From Brevundimonas goettingensis (lineage in GTDB: Bacteria > Pseudomonadota > Alphaproteobacteria > Caulobacterales > Caulobacteraceae): DNA of 64,000 nt. The stretch is from positions 1,783,001-1,847,000 of the forward strand of contig NZ_CP062222.1 of the NCBI RefSeq assembly GCF_017487405.1, written 5' to 3'. Below the pieces are notes generated by a model. The model was not told the DNA's origin. It saw only the letters and a list, made by a program, of their open reading frames with translations, and did not search any database. How positions within the stretch are numbered: position 1 is the first letter of the stretch; each line of letters begins with the position of its first letter. Below are positions 27,670 to 38,038 of this stretch, one piece after another. The position numbers and the translations under genes were made by a program.

Positions 27670-28512
27670 TCAGCGAAGCGGCACCCGCATGGCTAGGATC
27701 TCGCGGCTGGAGCGCGTGATGCCGTACAGCATGCCCGGCGTGCTCTCGTCCCAGTCGATGGCCTGACCCTCGGCCTCCATGCCGTAGGTCTCGATGTGCT
27801 CCAGCACCCCGCCACCGTTGGGAATGGCGACGACATAGAGCTCCGGCAGGTCGTGACCGCTCAAATAGAGCCGCCCGTCCGGCCCCCAGCCGCCGCCGGA
27901 GATGCTCATCGGCGTGATCCGGTCGAGAATCGAGGCCGGCAGGGCCCAGGCCTCGAGCCGGCGCCACTGGTCGTCGAACTTGACCAGGGTGGTGTGGCGA
28001 TGATCGCGCGGCGCCTCGCCGCCCCGACCGTCATAGTTGGCGAACATGGCCCACCAGAAGCCGTCGTGCCGCTCCACCCAGGTCACTGACCCGGTCCCGA
28101 GGCCCAGGGCCACGCTGCGGATGTGGTGCAGGTCCACGGGATCGAAGAATTCCACCGTCGAGACGTGCGGGACCGCCGGATAGTTGGAGCTGGCGCAGAC
28201 CAGCTGGGCCTCAATCAGGGTGCAGGAGTTGATGTGCGGATAGCGGCTGCGCTCCCCCACCCACTCGGCCTTCTTCTCGCCCGTGGCCTTGTCGAAGCGG
28301 GCCAGGGTGAAGTTGGACACGGCATAGACGTCGTTCGGCCCCACGGCGACGCCCTGGCTGGCGTGGGCGTCGTAGCGGCGCAGTGTCTCCGCCTGACCCG
28401 CGAGCGGGATGGGCGGATGCTGCGGGGCGGCCGGAGCAGGAACGGCCGCCTGCACAGGAGCCGCTTGCGCGGCTCCGGACAAGGCCAAGGCGAACAAGGC
28501 CGAAACGATCAT
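27670..28512 (-). CDS. Secreted beta-propeller protein, unknown substrate
   Basis: 280 residues with a signal peptide (IVSALFALALSGAAQAA). The mature part has repeated short beta segments typical of six-bladed propellers of the SMP-30/NHL type (ASQGVAVGPNDVYAVSN, RFDKATGEKKAEW, GGGWGPDGRLYLSGHDLPELYVV, GQAIDWDESTPGMLYGI). No catalytic site can be named. It lies 11 bp after the TonB receptor stop in the same direction, so it is probably in its operon and acts in the periplasm. Its stop abuts the LytTR stop on the other strand. Confidence 0.75.
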   Translation of the reverse strand: MIVSALFALALSGAAQAAPVQAAVPAPAAPQHPPIPLAGQAETLRRYDAHASQGVAVGPNDVYAVSNFTLARFDKATGEKKAEWVGERSRYPHINSCTLIEAQLVCASSNYPAVPHVSTVEFFDPVDLHHIRSVALGLGTGSVTWVERHDGFWWAMFANYDGRGGEAPRDHRHTTLVKFDDQWRRLEAWALPASILDRITPMSISGGGWGPDGRLYLSGHDLPELYVVAIPNGGGVLEHIETYGMEAEGQAIDWDESTPGMLYGITRSSREILAMRVPLR

Positions 28513-28523
28513 CGTCCGTGTCC

Positions 28524-31133
28524 TCAGAAGGCAGCCGACAGACCGACCCAGAAGGTCCGGCCATACTCGGCCGATTCCTGCAGGTAGCGCGCACCCGGGC
28601 CGGTGTTCTCCTGACGGCCCGAGTTCGACAGGTTCTGGGCCTCGAAGAAGACGGTCACGCCGCGATCGGTGCGCCAGCTGACCGAGGCGTCGTAAAGGTG
28701 ACGGCCCTTCCAGAACTGGTCGGCGTTGGGGATGGTGTCGTTCACCGTCTCCAGGAAGCCGCCGATGTAGTTGTGCGAGATCTTCGCCTCGAACGGACCG
28801 CGCTGATAGTAGATCGACTCGTTCGTCGTCGTGCCGGGCTGCAGGAACAGGGAGTGATGGCGCTCCACCGCGCCGCCGTTGGTCAGGAAGGTGAAGTCGG
28901 TGTCCAAGAAGGTGGCGTTGGCGCTGACGCCGAAGCCGTCAAACGGCGCCGGCAGCATGGACAGCTCCTGCTGGAAGGCCAGTTCGATGCCGCGGATCGA
29001 GGCGCCGCTGGCGTTGCGCGGCGTGGTCACCGTCACATCGCGAACCTGTCCGTCGAGCTCGATCTGTTCCTGCGACGTCAGGGTGAAGATCTCGTTGGCG
29101 ATCTCCTTGGAGAAGACCGCGACCGAGATCAGGCCGTCGTGGGGATAGAACTCCGCTGACAGGTCGAAGCCTTCGCTCTCGCGCGGCTTCAGGTCGGGAT
29201 TGCCGCGCGACATGGTGTAGACGCCGCCGGTCACGGTGACGTTCTCGGCCCCGGCCAGCGAGCCGAAATTCGGACGGCCGATGGTGTTGGTCCAGGCGGC
29301 CCGCAGGGTCAGGTTGTCCATCAAGTCCCAGCGCAGGTGCACGCTCGGCAGCCAGTTGCCGTAGTCGCCGTCGTTCGAAACCGGGGTGATCACGCCCGAG
29401 CGGACGCTGAAGGCGTCGGCCGAGACCTCGGTCTCCTCGTAACGAACCCCGGCCAGGGCGGTGAAGGTCCCGACCCGATAGCTGGCCTGACCGTAGGCGG
29501 CCGAGACGTCCTCGCTGACCGAATAGTCGCCCGACCGCGCCGCGACCATGCGAGTGAAGCTGGAGCGATTGGCGTTGAAGTAGTCGTAGGTCGAGGCGAC
29601 GTCGATCCGCGCCCAGACCAGATTGCCGTGGATCAGCGCGCTCGGGCCCGGCCGGTCGACGGAGTCGAAGTTGAAGGCGCTGTTGGCATAGTCGGTGCGG
29701 GCGCTCTGATAGTCGCGGTCGCTGGTGCGCAGCGCCAATCCGACCTTGGCCTTGAGATTGCGGTCGGCGCCGCCGTCATCGAAGGCGGCGTTCAGATTGA
29801 CCTGGGTGGTGTTCTCGAACGACTGGACCAGGCTGTCGCGATACTGGGTCAGGAAGTAGCTTGAGGCGGTCGTCAGGCCCGCGGTGCGTGGCGTGAACAC
29901 CGGGAAGAAGCCCGAGGTGTCATAGCTGAAGCCGTAGTTGGCGGCCTGGGCGTCGCGGGTGGTGAAGGTGACCGAGGTGTTCGGCTGCTCCATCTTGGCG
30001 TGCGAATAGACCAGCGAGCCGTCGATCGCCCACTGGCTGGTCGCGTCCCACTGGAAGGCGGTGCGGGCCAGGCTGATCTCACGCTTGGTGATCGGCTGGT
30101 TCAGACCGATGATGCCGCGACCGCTGGCGAAGGCGCCGCTGGTCGCGGTCTGGTTGGTGACGTTGCCGACGGGCTCGATGCGGTATTCGATCCGCTCCTC
30201 GTCGTCCTCCATGTGCGCCCACAGGCCCGAGGCTTCCCAGTGAAAGCTGGCGTTCGGCCGCCACTCGATCTTGCCGTTCACACCGTCGCGGGTCTTGGTG
30301 TTGTTGTACCAGAACAGGCGCGACTGGGTCGGAACCTGGATGCCGTTGCCGGTCGGTGCACCGGAGTTCACCGGGACGCCGGCGGCCGTGTATTCGCGCA
30401 CCGAGGGGTCGGCGACCTCCATCTGCGGGATGTCGTAATCCAGCTGTTCGTGGCTGGCGCCGACGACCACGCCCCATTCGTCATTGGCGCCGAAGGTCTT
30501 GCCGGCGGCGAAGCTGAGGCGATAGGACGGCTCGTCGTTGCGGACGTCGCCGTTCTGCTCATAGACGCCGTAGGAGGCCATGCCGTTGAAGAACGGCCGG
30601 CCCACGTCCAGGGCGCTGCGAGTGGTGATGTTGATCACGCCGCCGATGGCATTGCCGTCGTTCTCGGGCGTCACCGTCTTGATGACCTCGACCCGGCCGG
30701 CCATGACCGAGGGGACAATGTCCAGGGGTACGGTGCGAGCGGCTTCGTCGACCGAGGCGACGATGGCGCCGTCGATGGTGGTGCGGTTGTAGGTCGAGGT
30801 CAGGCCGCGCAGGACCGGGAAGCGCGGCTCGCCCTGGTCTTCCTGAACCGAGACGCCGGGAATGCGGCGCAGGGCGGCGGCGGTGTTGTGGTCGGGCAGC
30901 TTGCCGATGTCGTCGGACGAGACCGCGTCCATCACCTCGAACTCGGCGCGCTTGACGGCGATGGCGGCGCGCACGGCGGCGCGCTGGCCGGTGACCACGA
31001 CCTCATCGACCTGGGAGGCCTCGCCATCCCGAGCGGGCGCCGCTTGCTGGGCGAAGGCCAGACCCGGCGCGCACAGGGCGCTGGTGGCGAGAAGACCGGC
31101 CGCGAGGCCACGAACCGAATGGAAATTGCGCAT
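28524..31133 (-). CDS. TonB-dependent receptor
   Basis: 869 residues. The signal peptide ends near AFAQQ, followed by a TonB-box-like VDEVVVTGQRAAV. The plug has KLPDHNTAAALRRIPGVSVQ, RGLTSTYNRTTIDGAIV and VEVIKTVTPENDGNAIGGVINITT; the barrel ends TFWVGLSAAF. It is of the class often used by Caulobacterales for carbohydrate or other organic ligands. The ribosome-binding site AAGGGGGG precedes the ATG. The beta-propeller gene follows at 11 bp, and about 200 bp lie upstream before the divergent VOC gene. Confidence 0.93.
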   Translation of the reverse strand: MRNFHSVRGLAAGLLATSALCAPGLAFAQQAAPARDGEASQVDEVVVTGQRAAVRAAIAVKRAEFEVMDAVSSDDIGKLPDHNTAAALRRIPGVSVQEDQGEPRFPVLRGLTSTYNRTTIDGAIVASVDEAARTVPLDIVPSVMAGRVEVIKTVTPENDGNAIGGVINITTRSALDVGRPFFNGMASYGVYEQNGDVRNDEPSYRLSFAAGKTFGANDEWGVVVGASHEQLDYDIPQMEVADPSVREYTAAGVPVNSGAPTGNGIQVPTQSRLFWYNNTKTRDGVNGKIEWRPNASFHWEASGLWAHMEDDEERIEYRIEPVGNVTNQTATSGAFASGRGIIGLNQPITKREISLARTAFQWDATSQWAIDGSLVYSHAKMEQPNTSVTFTTRDAQAANYGFSYDTSGFFPVFTPRTAGLTTASSYFLTQYRDSLVQSFENTTQVNLNAAFDDGGADRNLKAKVGLALRTSDRDYQSARTDYANSAFNFDSVDRPGPSALIHGNLVWARIDVASTYDYFNANRSSFTRMVAARSGDYSVSEDVSAAYGQASYRVGTFTALAGVRYEETEVSADAFSVRSGVITPVSNDGDYGNWLPSVHLRWDLMDNLTLRAAWTNTIGRPNFGSLAGAENVTVTGGVYTMSRGNPDLKPRESEGFDLSAEFYPHDGLISVAVFSKEIANEIFTLTSQEQIELDGQVRDVTVTTPRNASGASIRGIELAFQQELSMLPAPFDGFGVSANATFLDTDFTFLTNGGAVERHHSLFLQPGTTTNESIYYQRGPFEAKISHNYIGGFLETVNDTIPNADQFWKGRHLYDASVSWRTDRGVTVFFEAQNLSNSGRQENTGPGARYLQESAEYGRTFWVGLSAAF

Positions 31134-31341
31134 GAGAAGCCCCCTTCTTGGTGCAGTGCAACAGGGCGCTCCTAGGGCGGCCGGGATTCAGTTCCGACAC
31201 AGGTCGATGGCCGTTCGGTCAAAAGCCGATGACGACGAAAAGACGGTTGGGCGGGCGGGCGGATCAATCCGGCAACGCCGTCTATCAGGCTGGAACGGGC
31301 TCCCCGATCCGCCCGTTGATCGGGCTTAAGGGAGAGAAGCC

Positions 31342-31776
31342 GTGCAACAACAGATGTCTGTGGTCACGCTCGGGATCGACGACGTGGCCCGCTCGAAGCG
31401 CTTCTATGCCGAGGGCTTCGGCTGGACGCCCGTTTTCGACAATGGCGAGGTCGTCTTCTACCAGATGAACGGCTTCGTCCTCGGGACCTGGCTCCGGACG
31501 GCCCTGGCGACGGATTCGGCGCGGCCTGTGGCCAATACGTCAGGCGATTTCGCCCTGGCCCACAACGTCAGCGCGCAGAATGACGTCGAGCCGCTGATGG
31601 ATCGGCTGGCGGCGGCGGGCGGTGCGATTCTGCGGGCGGCGCAGGAACCGCCGCAAGGGGGCCTCAACGGCTATGTCGCCGACCCGGACGGCCACGCCTG
31701 GGAAATCGCCTTCAACCCCGCCCATCTCGCCCGAGGGCTATGTGAGCTTCGCGGACTAGGTTTCAGGGCTCGATGA
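31342..31776 (+). CDS. VOC-fold protein with probable 3' frameshift
   Basis: 144 residues as read. SVVTLGIDDVARSKRFYAEGFGWTP and VADPDGHAWEIAFNP are clear VOC family motifs. The final residues (AHLARGLCELRGLGFRAR) look unlike the family, whereas the other frame from about 31720 reads PISPEGYVSFAD and stops at 31757-31759. A single-base deletion near the C-rich run AACCCCGCCC would explain this. The natural end would then be 31759, which also removes a 14-bp overlap with the opposing gene. GTG start at 31342 follows AAGGGAGAG; ATG at 31354 is an alternative. Confidence 0.75.
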   Translation: MQQQMSVVTLGIDDVARSKRFYAEGFGWTPVFDNGEVVFYQMNGFVLGTWLRTALATDSARPVANTSGDFALAHNVSAQNDVEPLMDRLAAAGGAILRAAQEPPQGGLNGYVADPDGHAWEIAFNPAHLARGLCELRGLGFRAR

Positions 31777-32119
31777 TCCGGGTCGGCACGACGATCCGCT
31801 GCTCGCACTGACCATAGTCATTGGCCGCCTGGGCATAGGCGCTGAGCTTCTGCACATAGGCGTTTATCGTCGCGATATAGGCGTCGAAGGCCTGGCCATA
31901 GGCGTCCATGGACGCCTCATAGGTGGTGATGACCCGGTTGCTGCAGGTGTGGCGGTGGGTCGCCTCATTGACGCAGGACGGGGTCGCCGGACGCGTGGGC
32001 TTCACCGTCCGTTCGACCGCCGGAACCTCTGGCGGGACACAGGCCGGCTCCGGCGGCGCGGCCTCCTGCAACCCGACCGCCAGAAGTGCGACTGCGATCA
32101 AACCCGATGAAATGCCCAT
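31763..32119 (-). CDS. Hypothetical exported protein with Tyr-repeat helix
   Basis: 118 residues from the ATG at 32117-32119, which has a good ribosome-binding site (GGAGGGG). A signal sequence (GISSGLIAVALLAVGLQ) is followed by a Pro-rich region, then a helix with regularly spaced Tyr and Ala (YEASMDAYGQAFDAYIATI, NAYVQKLSAYAQ). Four Cys are present in the mature part. No family recognised. It precedes nothing in its direction except the opposing VOC gene. Confidence 0.65.
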   Translation of the reverse strand: MGISSGLIAVALLAVGLQEAAPPEPACVPPEVPAVERTVKPTRPATPSCVNEATHRHTCSNRVITTYEASMDAYGQAFDAYIATINAYVQKLSAYAQAANDYGQCEQRIVVPTRIIEP

Positions 32120-32195
32120 AAGCCCCTCCACTGACCGGCGTCATCTTGCCGAGGGCGAGGCGCCGGTCAACCGTAAGGTGAAGCTTGGAAGCCCC

Positions 32196-33809
<1,614 letters not shown>

Positions 33810-33828
33810 GACTGGCCTTCTAACGTGT

Positions 33829-33860
33829 TTCGGGCGGAAGCGTCAGCGCCTCCGCCCGAA
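33829..33860 (-). terminator. Hairpin between bamB and der
   Basis: TTCGGGCGGA (33829-33838) and TCCGCCCGAA (33851-33860) form a perfect 10-bp stem with a 12-nt loop. On the minus strand it is followed by ACACG rather than a U-tract, so it may be a processing or attenuation site and not a strong terminator. Confidence 0.4.
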
Positions 33861-33890
33861 GAAGTGAAACAGTGGACCCTCGAAAGGTTC

Positions 33891-35351
33891 CTAGCGGATG
33901 CAGACCAGCTGGCCCTTGTCGTTCAGAACGTACAGCGCGCCGTTGTAGGCGGCCGGGGCGACGTAGGCCGCCGCACCCAGCTTGATCGCGGCCGTCTGGA
34001 CGCCGGTCTTCGGATCGAAGGCCACGGCCTCGCCGTCGGAGTTGACCAGAATCAGGCGGTTGGAGGCCAGGATCGGACCCGACCATTCCGGATGGACGGT
34101 GTGGTCCCACCAGCCGAACACGCCGCCTTCCTTGCGGACGCGGCCGACGTTCAGGTCCTTGGTCCAGTAGACGGCGCCCGAGTCGCGGTTGATCAGGGTC
34201 AGCTCGCCCGACTTGGACACGACATAGACCACGTCGCCGGCCGGCAGGGGCGCGTTGACGCCGGCGACCGGCAGGGTCCATTTCGGCGTACCCGAGCGGA
34301 TATCCATCGCCTGCATCACACCGGAATGGCTGACGGCGTAGACGAAGCCGCGCGAGACCACCGGACGGCCGGCGATGTCGCGGATTTCGGACAGGGCGCT
34401 GGTGCGGCTGGTGCGCGACAGAACCTGGTTCCAGACGGCCTGGCCGTTGGAGGCGCGAAGCGCCACCACTTCACCGGACGAGAACGGGGCCACGACCGTG
34501 TCACCGACCACCGCCGGAGACGAGGCGCGCATGATGCGGGCCGGTTCGGCGATGCCGCGATAGGACCATTCCTGCTGGCCGTTGGCGGTATTGAAGGCGA
34601 TGATCTGGTTGTCGATGTCGACGACATAGACGCGCGAACCGGCGACCGTGGGCGCGCCGTGGATCGGGCTGTCGACCGGCACGGTCCAGACCACGGCGCC
34701 GGTGGCGGCGTCGAGCGCCGACATGGTGCGATAGCCCGAGGCCACGAAGACTTTGCCGCCGCCGACGGCGACGCCGCCGCCGAAGCCGCCGGTCAGGGAC
34801 GAACCGCCGCCCATGCGGATGTTGAAGCCGAGAATGCCTTCGCCGCGCTCACGGCCCTCCGGCTTGACGTTGTGCTTCCACAGGACCTCGCCCGAACCGG
34901 CGTCCACGGCCGTCACGGTCGATTCGCCGTCCAGAACGAAGACCTTGCCGCCGTCAGCGACCACCGGTGCCATGACCTGGCGGGTCTTCGAGGAGCCGGC
35001 GCCGATGTCGCGCTTCCAGGCGACGGTGAAATCCGCCGCGGCAATGACGTGCTCGACCGAGTTCTCGGCGGTGCCGCCCGGCAGGGGCCAGCTGTTGGCG
35101 GCCTGAGGACCGGGCAGGAAGAAGTCGCGACCAGAAAGGGCGGCCGACGGGGCCAGCTGTTGTTCGAACTCCAGCACCGAGACGCGTTGTCCGGCGGTGG
35201 CGACGGCGGTCGGGGCCTTCTTGCCGCCGAGGCCGAAGGGCAGCATCTGGCGCTGGGCGGCGCAGGAGGCGGCGGTCACCGCCAGACCGCCGATCAGGGC
35301 GATCTTCAGGGCGCGGGTCATGTGCGTCGTCTTCAAGGCGCGATCCGTCAT
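33891..35351 (-). CDS. bamB: Outer-membrane assembly lipoprotein BamB (PQQ-like beta-propeller)
   Basis: 486 residues. BamB is a periplasm-facing lipoprotein subunit of the BAM machine. The lipobox is TAASC after IALIGGLAVTAAS. The propeller blades carry WD/PQQ-type repeats (VTAVDAGSGEVLWKH, MSALDAATGAVVWTV, IIAFNTANGQQEWSY, VVALRASNGQAVWNQ). The ATG at 35349-35351 overlaps the upstream stop by ATGA; a second ATG at 35321 would give a shorter leader. It follows the YfgM-like gene and precedes der, the same order as yfgM-bamB-der in E. coli. Confidence 0.9.
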   Translation of the reverse strand: MTDRALKTTHMTRALKIALIGGLAVTAASCAAQRQMLPFGLGGKKAPTAVATAGQRVSVLEFEQQLAPSAALSGRDFFLPGPQAANSWPLPGGTAENSVEHVIAAADFTVAWKRDIGAGSSKTRQVMAPVVADGGKVFVLDGESTVTAVDAGSGEVLWKHNVKPEGRERGEGILGFNIRMGGGSSLTGGFGGGVAVGGGKVFVASGYRTMSALDAATGAVVWTVPVDSPIHGAPTVAGSRVYVVDIDNQIIAFNTANGQQEWSYRGIAEPARIMRASSPAVVGDTVVAPFSSGEVVALRASNGQAVWNQVLSRTSRTSALSEIRDIAGRPVVSRGFVYAVSHSGVMQAMDIRSGTPKWTLPVAGVNAPLPAGDVVYVVSKSGELTLINRDSGAVYWTKDLNVGRVRKEGGVFGWWDHTVHPEWSGPILASNRLILVNSDGEAVAFDPKTGVQTAAIKLGAAAYVAPAAYNGALYVLNDKGQLVCIR

Positions 35352-36112
35352 TGTGCGGCAGCCGGAGCGGCCGTTTGGGGTTGAGCGCCAGCCAGGGCCT
35401 GGGCCGACGGCGCGGTCACCGGCGGCAGGGCCTTCTGGGCCTTGATGATGTCGTTCACATTGGCCGCGGCGCCGGTGTCGACGGCGTCGATGCACTGCTG
35501 GGCCATCTGACGAACGGAGTCGGGGACGTCCTGGCCGAGCGTCAGCTGGACGCACAGGACGCGGGCGTCGGCAGGCTTGCCGGCCTGCAGGTTGGCCATG
35601 GCCAGGGCTTCCTGGGCGAACGGACGCATCGGGCGGCCTTCGGCGGCCAGCGGCGTCAGGCGCTTGATGGCGTCTTCGGTCGTGCCGGTGTCCAGGATGA
35701 TCAGGGCGGCCTTGTAGGCGGCGGTGTCCTTGAGGATCGGATCACCCGCGGCCTTGGCGGCTTCATCGAACAGCTCGACGGCCTGGGTCAGGTTGTTGGC
35801 CTGGACGGCGAGCCCCGCGCGTTGCTGCAGGGCCAGAGCCTTATAGGCGCCGTTGCCTTCCTTCTGAGCCTCGAGGAAGGCTGCGCCGGCGCCGGCGGCA
35901 TTGCCCTGCTGCAGCGCTTCGAGACCCCGGTCATAGGCCACGGAGGCCTTGTCCGCCTTGGAGTTCTGCCACGAATCCCAGCCCCACCAGCCCAGCGCGC
36001 CGATCAGGGCCAGCAGCAGGATGCCGCCGACGATCGGACCCCAGGTCAGGAAAAGGCGCTTGTATCGATCGGAGCGAAGCTCCTCCTCGACCTGCTCGAA
36101 GACATCAACCAC
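35348..36112 (-). CDS. YfgM-like membrane-anchored TPR protein
   Basis: 254 residues. A single N-terminal transmembrane helix (LTWGPIVGGILLLALIGALGWWGW) is preceded by a short cytoplasmic part (VFEQVEEELRSDRYKRL). The periplasmic part is helical with TPR_21-like repeats (SVAYDRGLEALQQGNAAGAGAAF, NNLTQAVELFDEAAKAAGD). E. coli YfgM associates with the Sec translocon. The GTG at 36110-36112 is the only reasonable start. It is upstream of bamB and der. Confidence 0.85.
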   Translation of the reverse strand: MVDVFEQVEEELRSDRYKRLFLTWGPIVGGILLLALIGALGWWGWDSWQNSKADKASVAYDRGLEALQQGNAAGAGAAFLEAQKEGNGAYKALALQQRAGLAVQANNLTQAVELFDEAAKAAGDPILKDTAAYKAALIILDTGTTEDAIKRLTPLAAEGRPMRPFAQEALAMANLQAGKPADARVLCVQLTLGQDVPDSVRQMAQQCIDAVDTGAAANVNDIIKAQKALPPVTAPSAQALAGAQPQTAAPAAAQ

Positions 36113-36202
36113 GGAAAAGTCGCCCCAGAAAGCTAATCGGCAAAACCGCGCGGACCCTAGTGGGTCAACGTCGCTCCCGCAACGCGTCTCAACAGAAGCG
36201 CG

Positions 36203-37039
36203 TTATTGCGAAGCCGGCTTTTTCGAGAAGTAGGTCTCGACTTCGGCAGGAAAACGGCGGGCTTTGACGTCAGAGGCGTAACTTGCGGCCGCGCGGTCGA
36301 TTTCCGCGCGCAGATCGGCGTACTTCCGGACAAATTTGGGCGTCCAGTCGAACATGCCGAGCATGTCGTTGGTCACCAGGATCTGACCGTCGCAGGCGGC
36401 CGAGGCGCCGATTCCCACCGTGGGCTTGTCGATGACCTCGGTGATCTCGCGCGCGACGCCCTCGGCCGTGCCTTCGATGACGATGGCGAAGGCGCCCGCA
36501 TCGGCGGTGGCCTCGGCCTCGGCGATGACCCGCAGACGCTCATCGTCGGTCTTGCCCTTGGCCTTGAACGCGCCCTCGGTCAGCACCGCCTGGGGCCGCA
36601 GGCCGACGTGGCCCATGACCGGGATGCCGCGCTGGACCAGATAGGCGATGGTCTCCGGGACGGTGGGGCCGCTTTCCAGCTTCACCCCTTGCGCCCCGGT
36701 CTCCTTCATCATCCGCGCGCAGTTTTCGTAGGCGATTTCCTTGCCGCCCTCGTAGGAGCCGAACGGCATGTCGACCACGACCATGGCCTTCTTCGAGCCC
36801 CGCATGACCGCCTGGCCATGCAGGATCATCATCTCCATGGTCACGCCGACGGTGTTGGGCAGGCCGTGCACCACCATGCCGACGCTGTCGCCGACCAGCA
36901 GCAGGTCGCAGTGATCGTCCAGAAGCGCCGCGGTCGGGGCGTCATAGGCGGTCAGGCAGACGATCGGCTCGCCGCCCTTTCGCTTCATGATGTCCGGGGC
37001 GGCGAGACGGCGGACCGTTTCCTGCTTCTGGCTCGACAT
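36203..37039 (-). CDS. panB: 3-methyl-2-oxobutanoate hydroxymethyltransferase PanB
   Basis: 278 residues, normal length. It adds a hydroxymethyl group from methylene-tetrahydrofolate to 2-oxoisovalerate, giving ketopantoate for pantothenate and CoA synthesis. Motifs are ICLTAYDAPTAALLD-like (VCLTAYDAPTA), LVGDSVGMVVHGLPNTVGVT, VVVDMPFGSY, VKLESG, GHVGLRPQA and the late GIGASAACDGQILVTNDMLGMF. It starts 4 bp downstream of the anti-sigma gene stop, perhaps co-transcribed. The tetrahydrofolate link is shared with folD at 56 kb. Confidence 0.95.
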   Translation of the reverse strand: MSSQKQETVRRLAAPDIMKRKGGEPIVCLTAYDAPTAALLDDHCDLLLVGDSVGMVVHGLPNTVGVTMEMMILHGQAVMRGSKKAMVVVDMPFGSYEGGKEIAYENCARMMKETGAQGVKLESGPTVPETIAYLVQRGIPVMGHVGLRPQAVLTEGAFKAKGKTDDERLRVIAEAEATADAGAFAIVIEGTAEGVAREITEVIDKPTVGIGASAACDGQILVTNDMLGMFDWTPKFVRKYADLRAEIDRAAASYASDVKARRFPAEVETYFSKKPASQ

Positions 37040-37043
37040 GGGG

Positions 37044-37463
37044 TTACGCTTCCTGGGACAGTTTCATCACACCGGCGGCGGCCAGCGCGATCAGCGCTGC
37101 CGTCGCGATCCAGAATAGCTGCATTCCACTCATCGACCCAAGCGACACATTCGCGAGGCCAACCTGGTCCAGCAACGACTGGACCGCGTTCTCGGTCCCG
37201 GCGCTGGCCGCCTGCAACCCCTGCCCCAGCGCCCGGCCGGCGACCGGCGCATCGCTGGAGGCGAAGTTGATGTTGACGTGCATGGCCTGATTGACCGCGA
37301 CCGCTCCGCCGACCAGCCCCGCCAGGGTCAGGGCCAGGGTCCGGACGCGCGAGCTCGAAGCCAGCCTGGCCTCCACATCGGCGACGAACAGCGGCGCATC
37401 GGCCATGTGCGGGGTTCGGGCGAACAGGCGCTCGATCTCGGGATCGAACTCATCAACCGACAT
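37044..37463 (-). CDS. Membrane protein, presumed anti-sigma factor (module 1)
   Basis: 139 residues from the ATG at 37461-37463, preceded by GGGAGAG. Two hydrophobic segments are seen, TLALTLAGLVGGAVAVNQAM and LFWIATAALIALAAAGVMKL. The N-terminal cytoplasmic part DEFDPEIERLFARTPHMADAPLFVADVEARL resembles the second anti-sigma candidate in the window (TPEHKMAALFAAETPPARDFAFEARM). No zinc-binding His-Cys-Cys anti-sigma motif is visible. It overlaps the sigma gene by 11 bp, which is the main reason for calling it an anti-sigma partner. Confidence 0.65.
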   Translation of the reverse strand: MSVDEFDPEIERLFARTPHMADAPLFVADVEARLASSSRVRTLALTLAGLVGGAVAVNQAMHVNINFASSDAPVAGRALGQGLQAASAGTENAVQSLLDQVGLANVSLGSMSGMQLFWIATAALIALAAAGVMKLSQEA

Positions 37464-38010
37464 GCGAAGCTCTCCCGGAGAGTGGCGGTTCCGGCCGAAG
37501 CCGGGCGCGGAGTTTATCCAGACCACGTTTGACATGAGACTTCACCGTACCAAGCGGCAGATTCATGGCGGCCGCGATTTCGGGATGGGACATACCCGCC
37601 CCGTGACAGAGAGAAACGCACAGCCGCTCGGTCTCGTTCAGCGACTTGAGCGCCTCGTCGAGGTCGACCAGTCCGGGCGTGTCGATCGTCGGCGCGACCT
37701 CTTCCGTCTCGATTTCCGAGACATAGCGGGCGTCCTTCGACTTCCGCTTCAGATAGAGCCGCGCGGCGATCCGCTTGACCCAGGCGGCGAAGGTGCCCTC
37801 GCCCCGAAACTCGGAGCACCGCTGGAAGGCGGTCAGAAAGGCGTCCTGGGCCACGTCGTCGGCCTCGGCGGCCTGGGCTCCCATGCGACGCAGCAACGCA
37901 CGGACGGCGGAGCCGTGCCGACGCACCAGCTCGCCGAACTCCCGCCGCCCGCCCGCCGCCGCGAGGGCGGCGAGCTCCACGTCATGGAAGTCCATCAGGG
38001 ACTTGGTCAT
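37453..38010 (-). CDS. ECF-type RNA polymerase sigma factor (module 1)
   Basis: 185 residues. Region 2 is visible (FGELVRRHGSAVRALLRRMGAQAAEADDVAQDAFLTAF, then FAAWVKRIAARLYLKRK). Region 4 carries the helix-turn-helix ETERLCVSLCHGAGMSHPEIAAAM, NLPLGTVKSHVKRGLDKLRARL. It lies between a small membrane protein gene and the presumed anti-sigma gene, with an 11-bp overlap to the latter. The gene order is repeated at 39.4-40.7 kb. The signal it answers is unknown. Confidence 0.92.
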   Translation of the reverse strand: MTKSLMDFHDVELAALAAAGGRREFGELVRRHGSAVRALLRRMGAQAAEADDVAQDAFLTAFQRCSEFRGEGTFAAWVKRIAARLYLKRKSKDARYVSEIETEEVAPTIDTPGLVDLDEALKSLNETERLCVSLCHGAGMSHPEIAAAMNLPLGTVKSHVKRGLDKLRARLRPEPPLSGRASHVG

Positions 38011-38038
38011 TACAGTTTCCCCCTGTCGTGACCGGCTC

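Noticed and set aside
27759..27768. Another TGGCCTGACC core
   Set aside because: It lies inside a coding region and lacks the outer ATT/AA bases and the TGACAA block, so it is probably chance.
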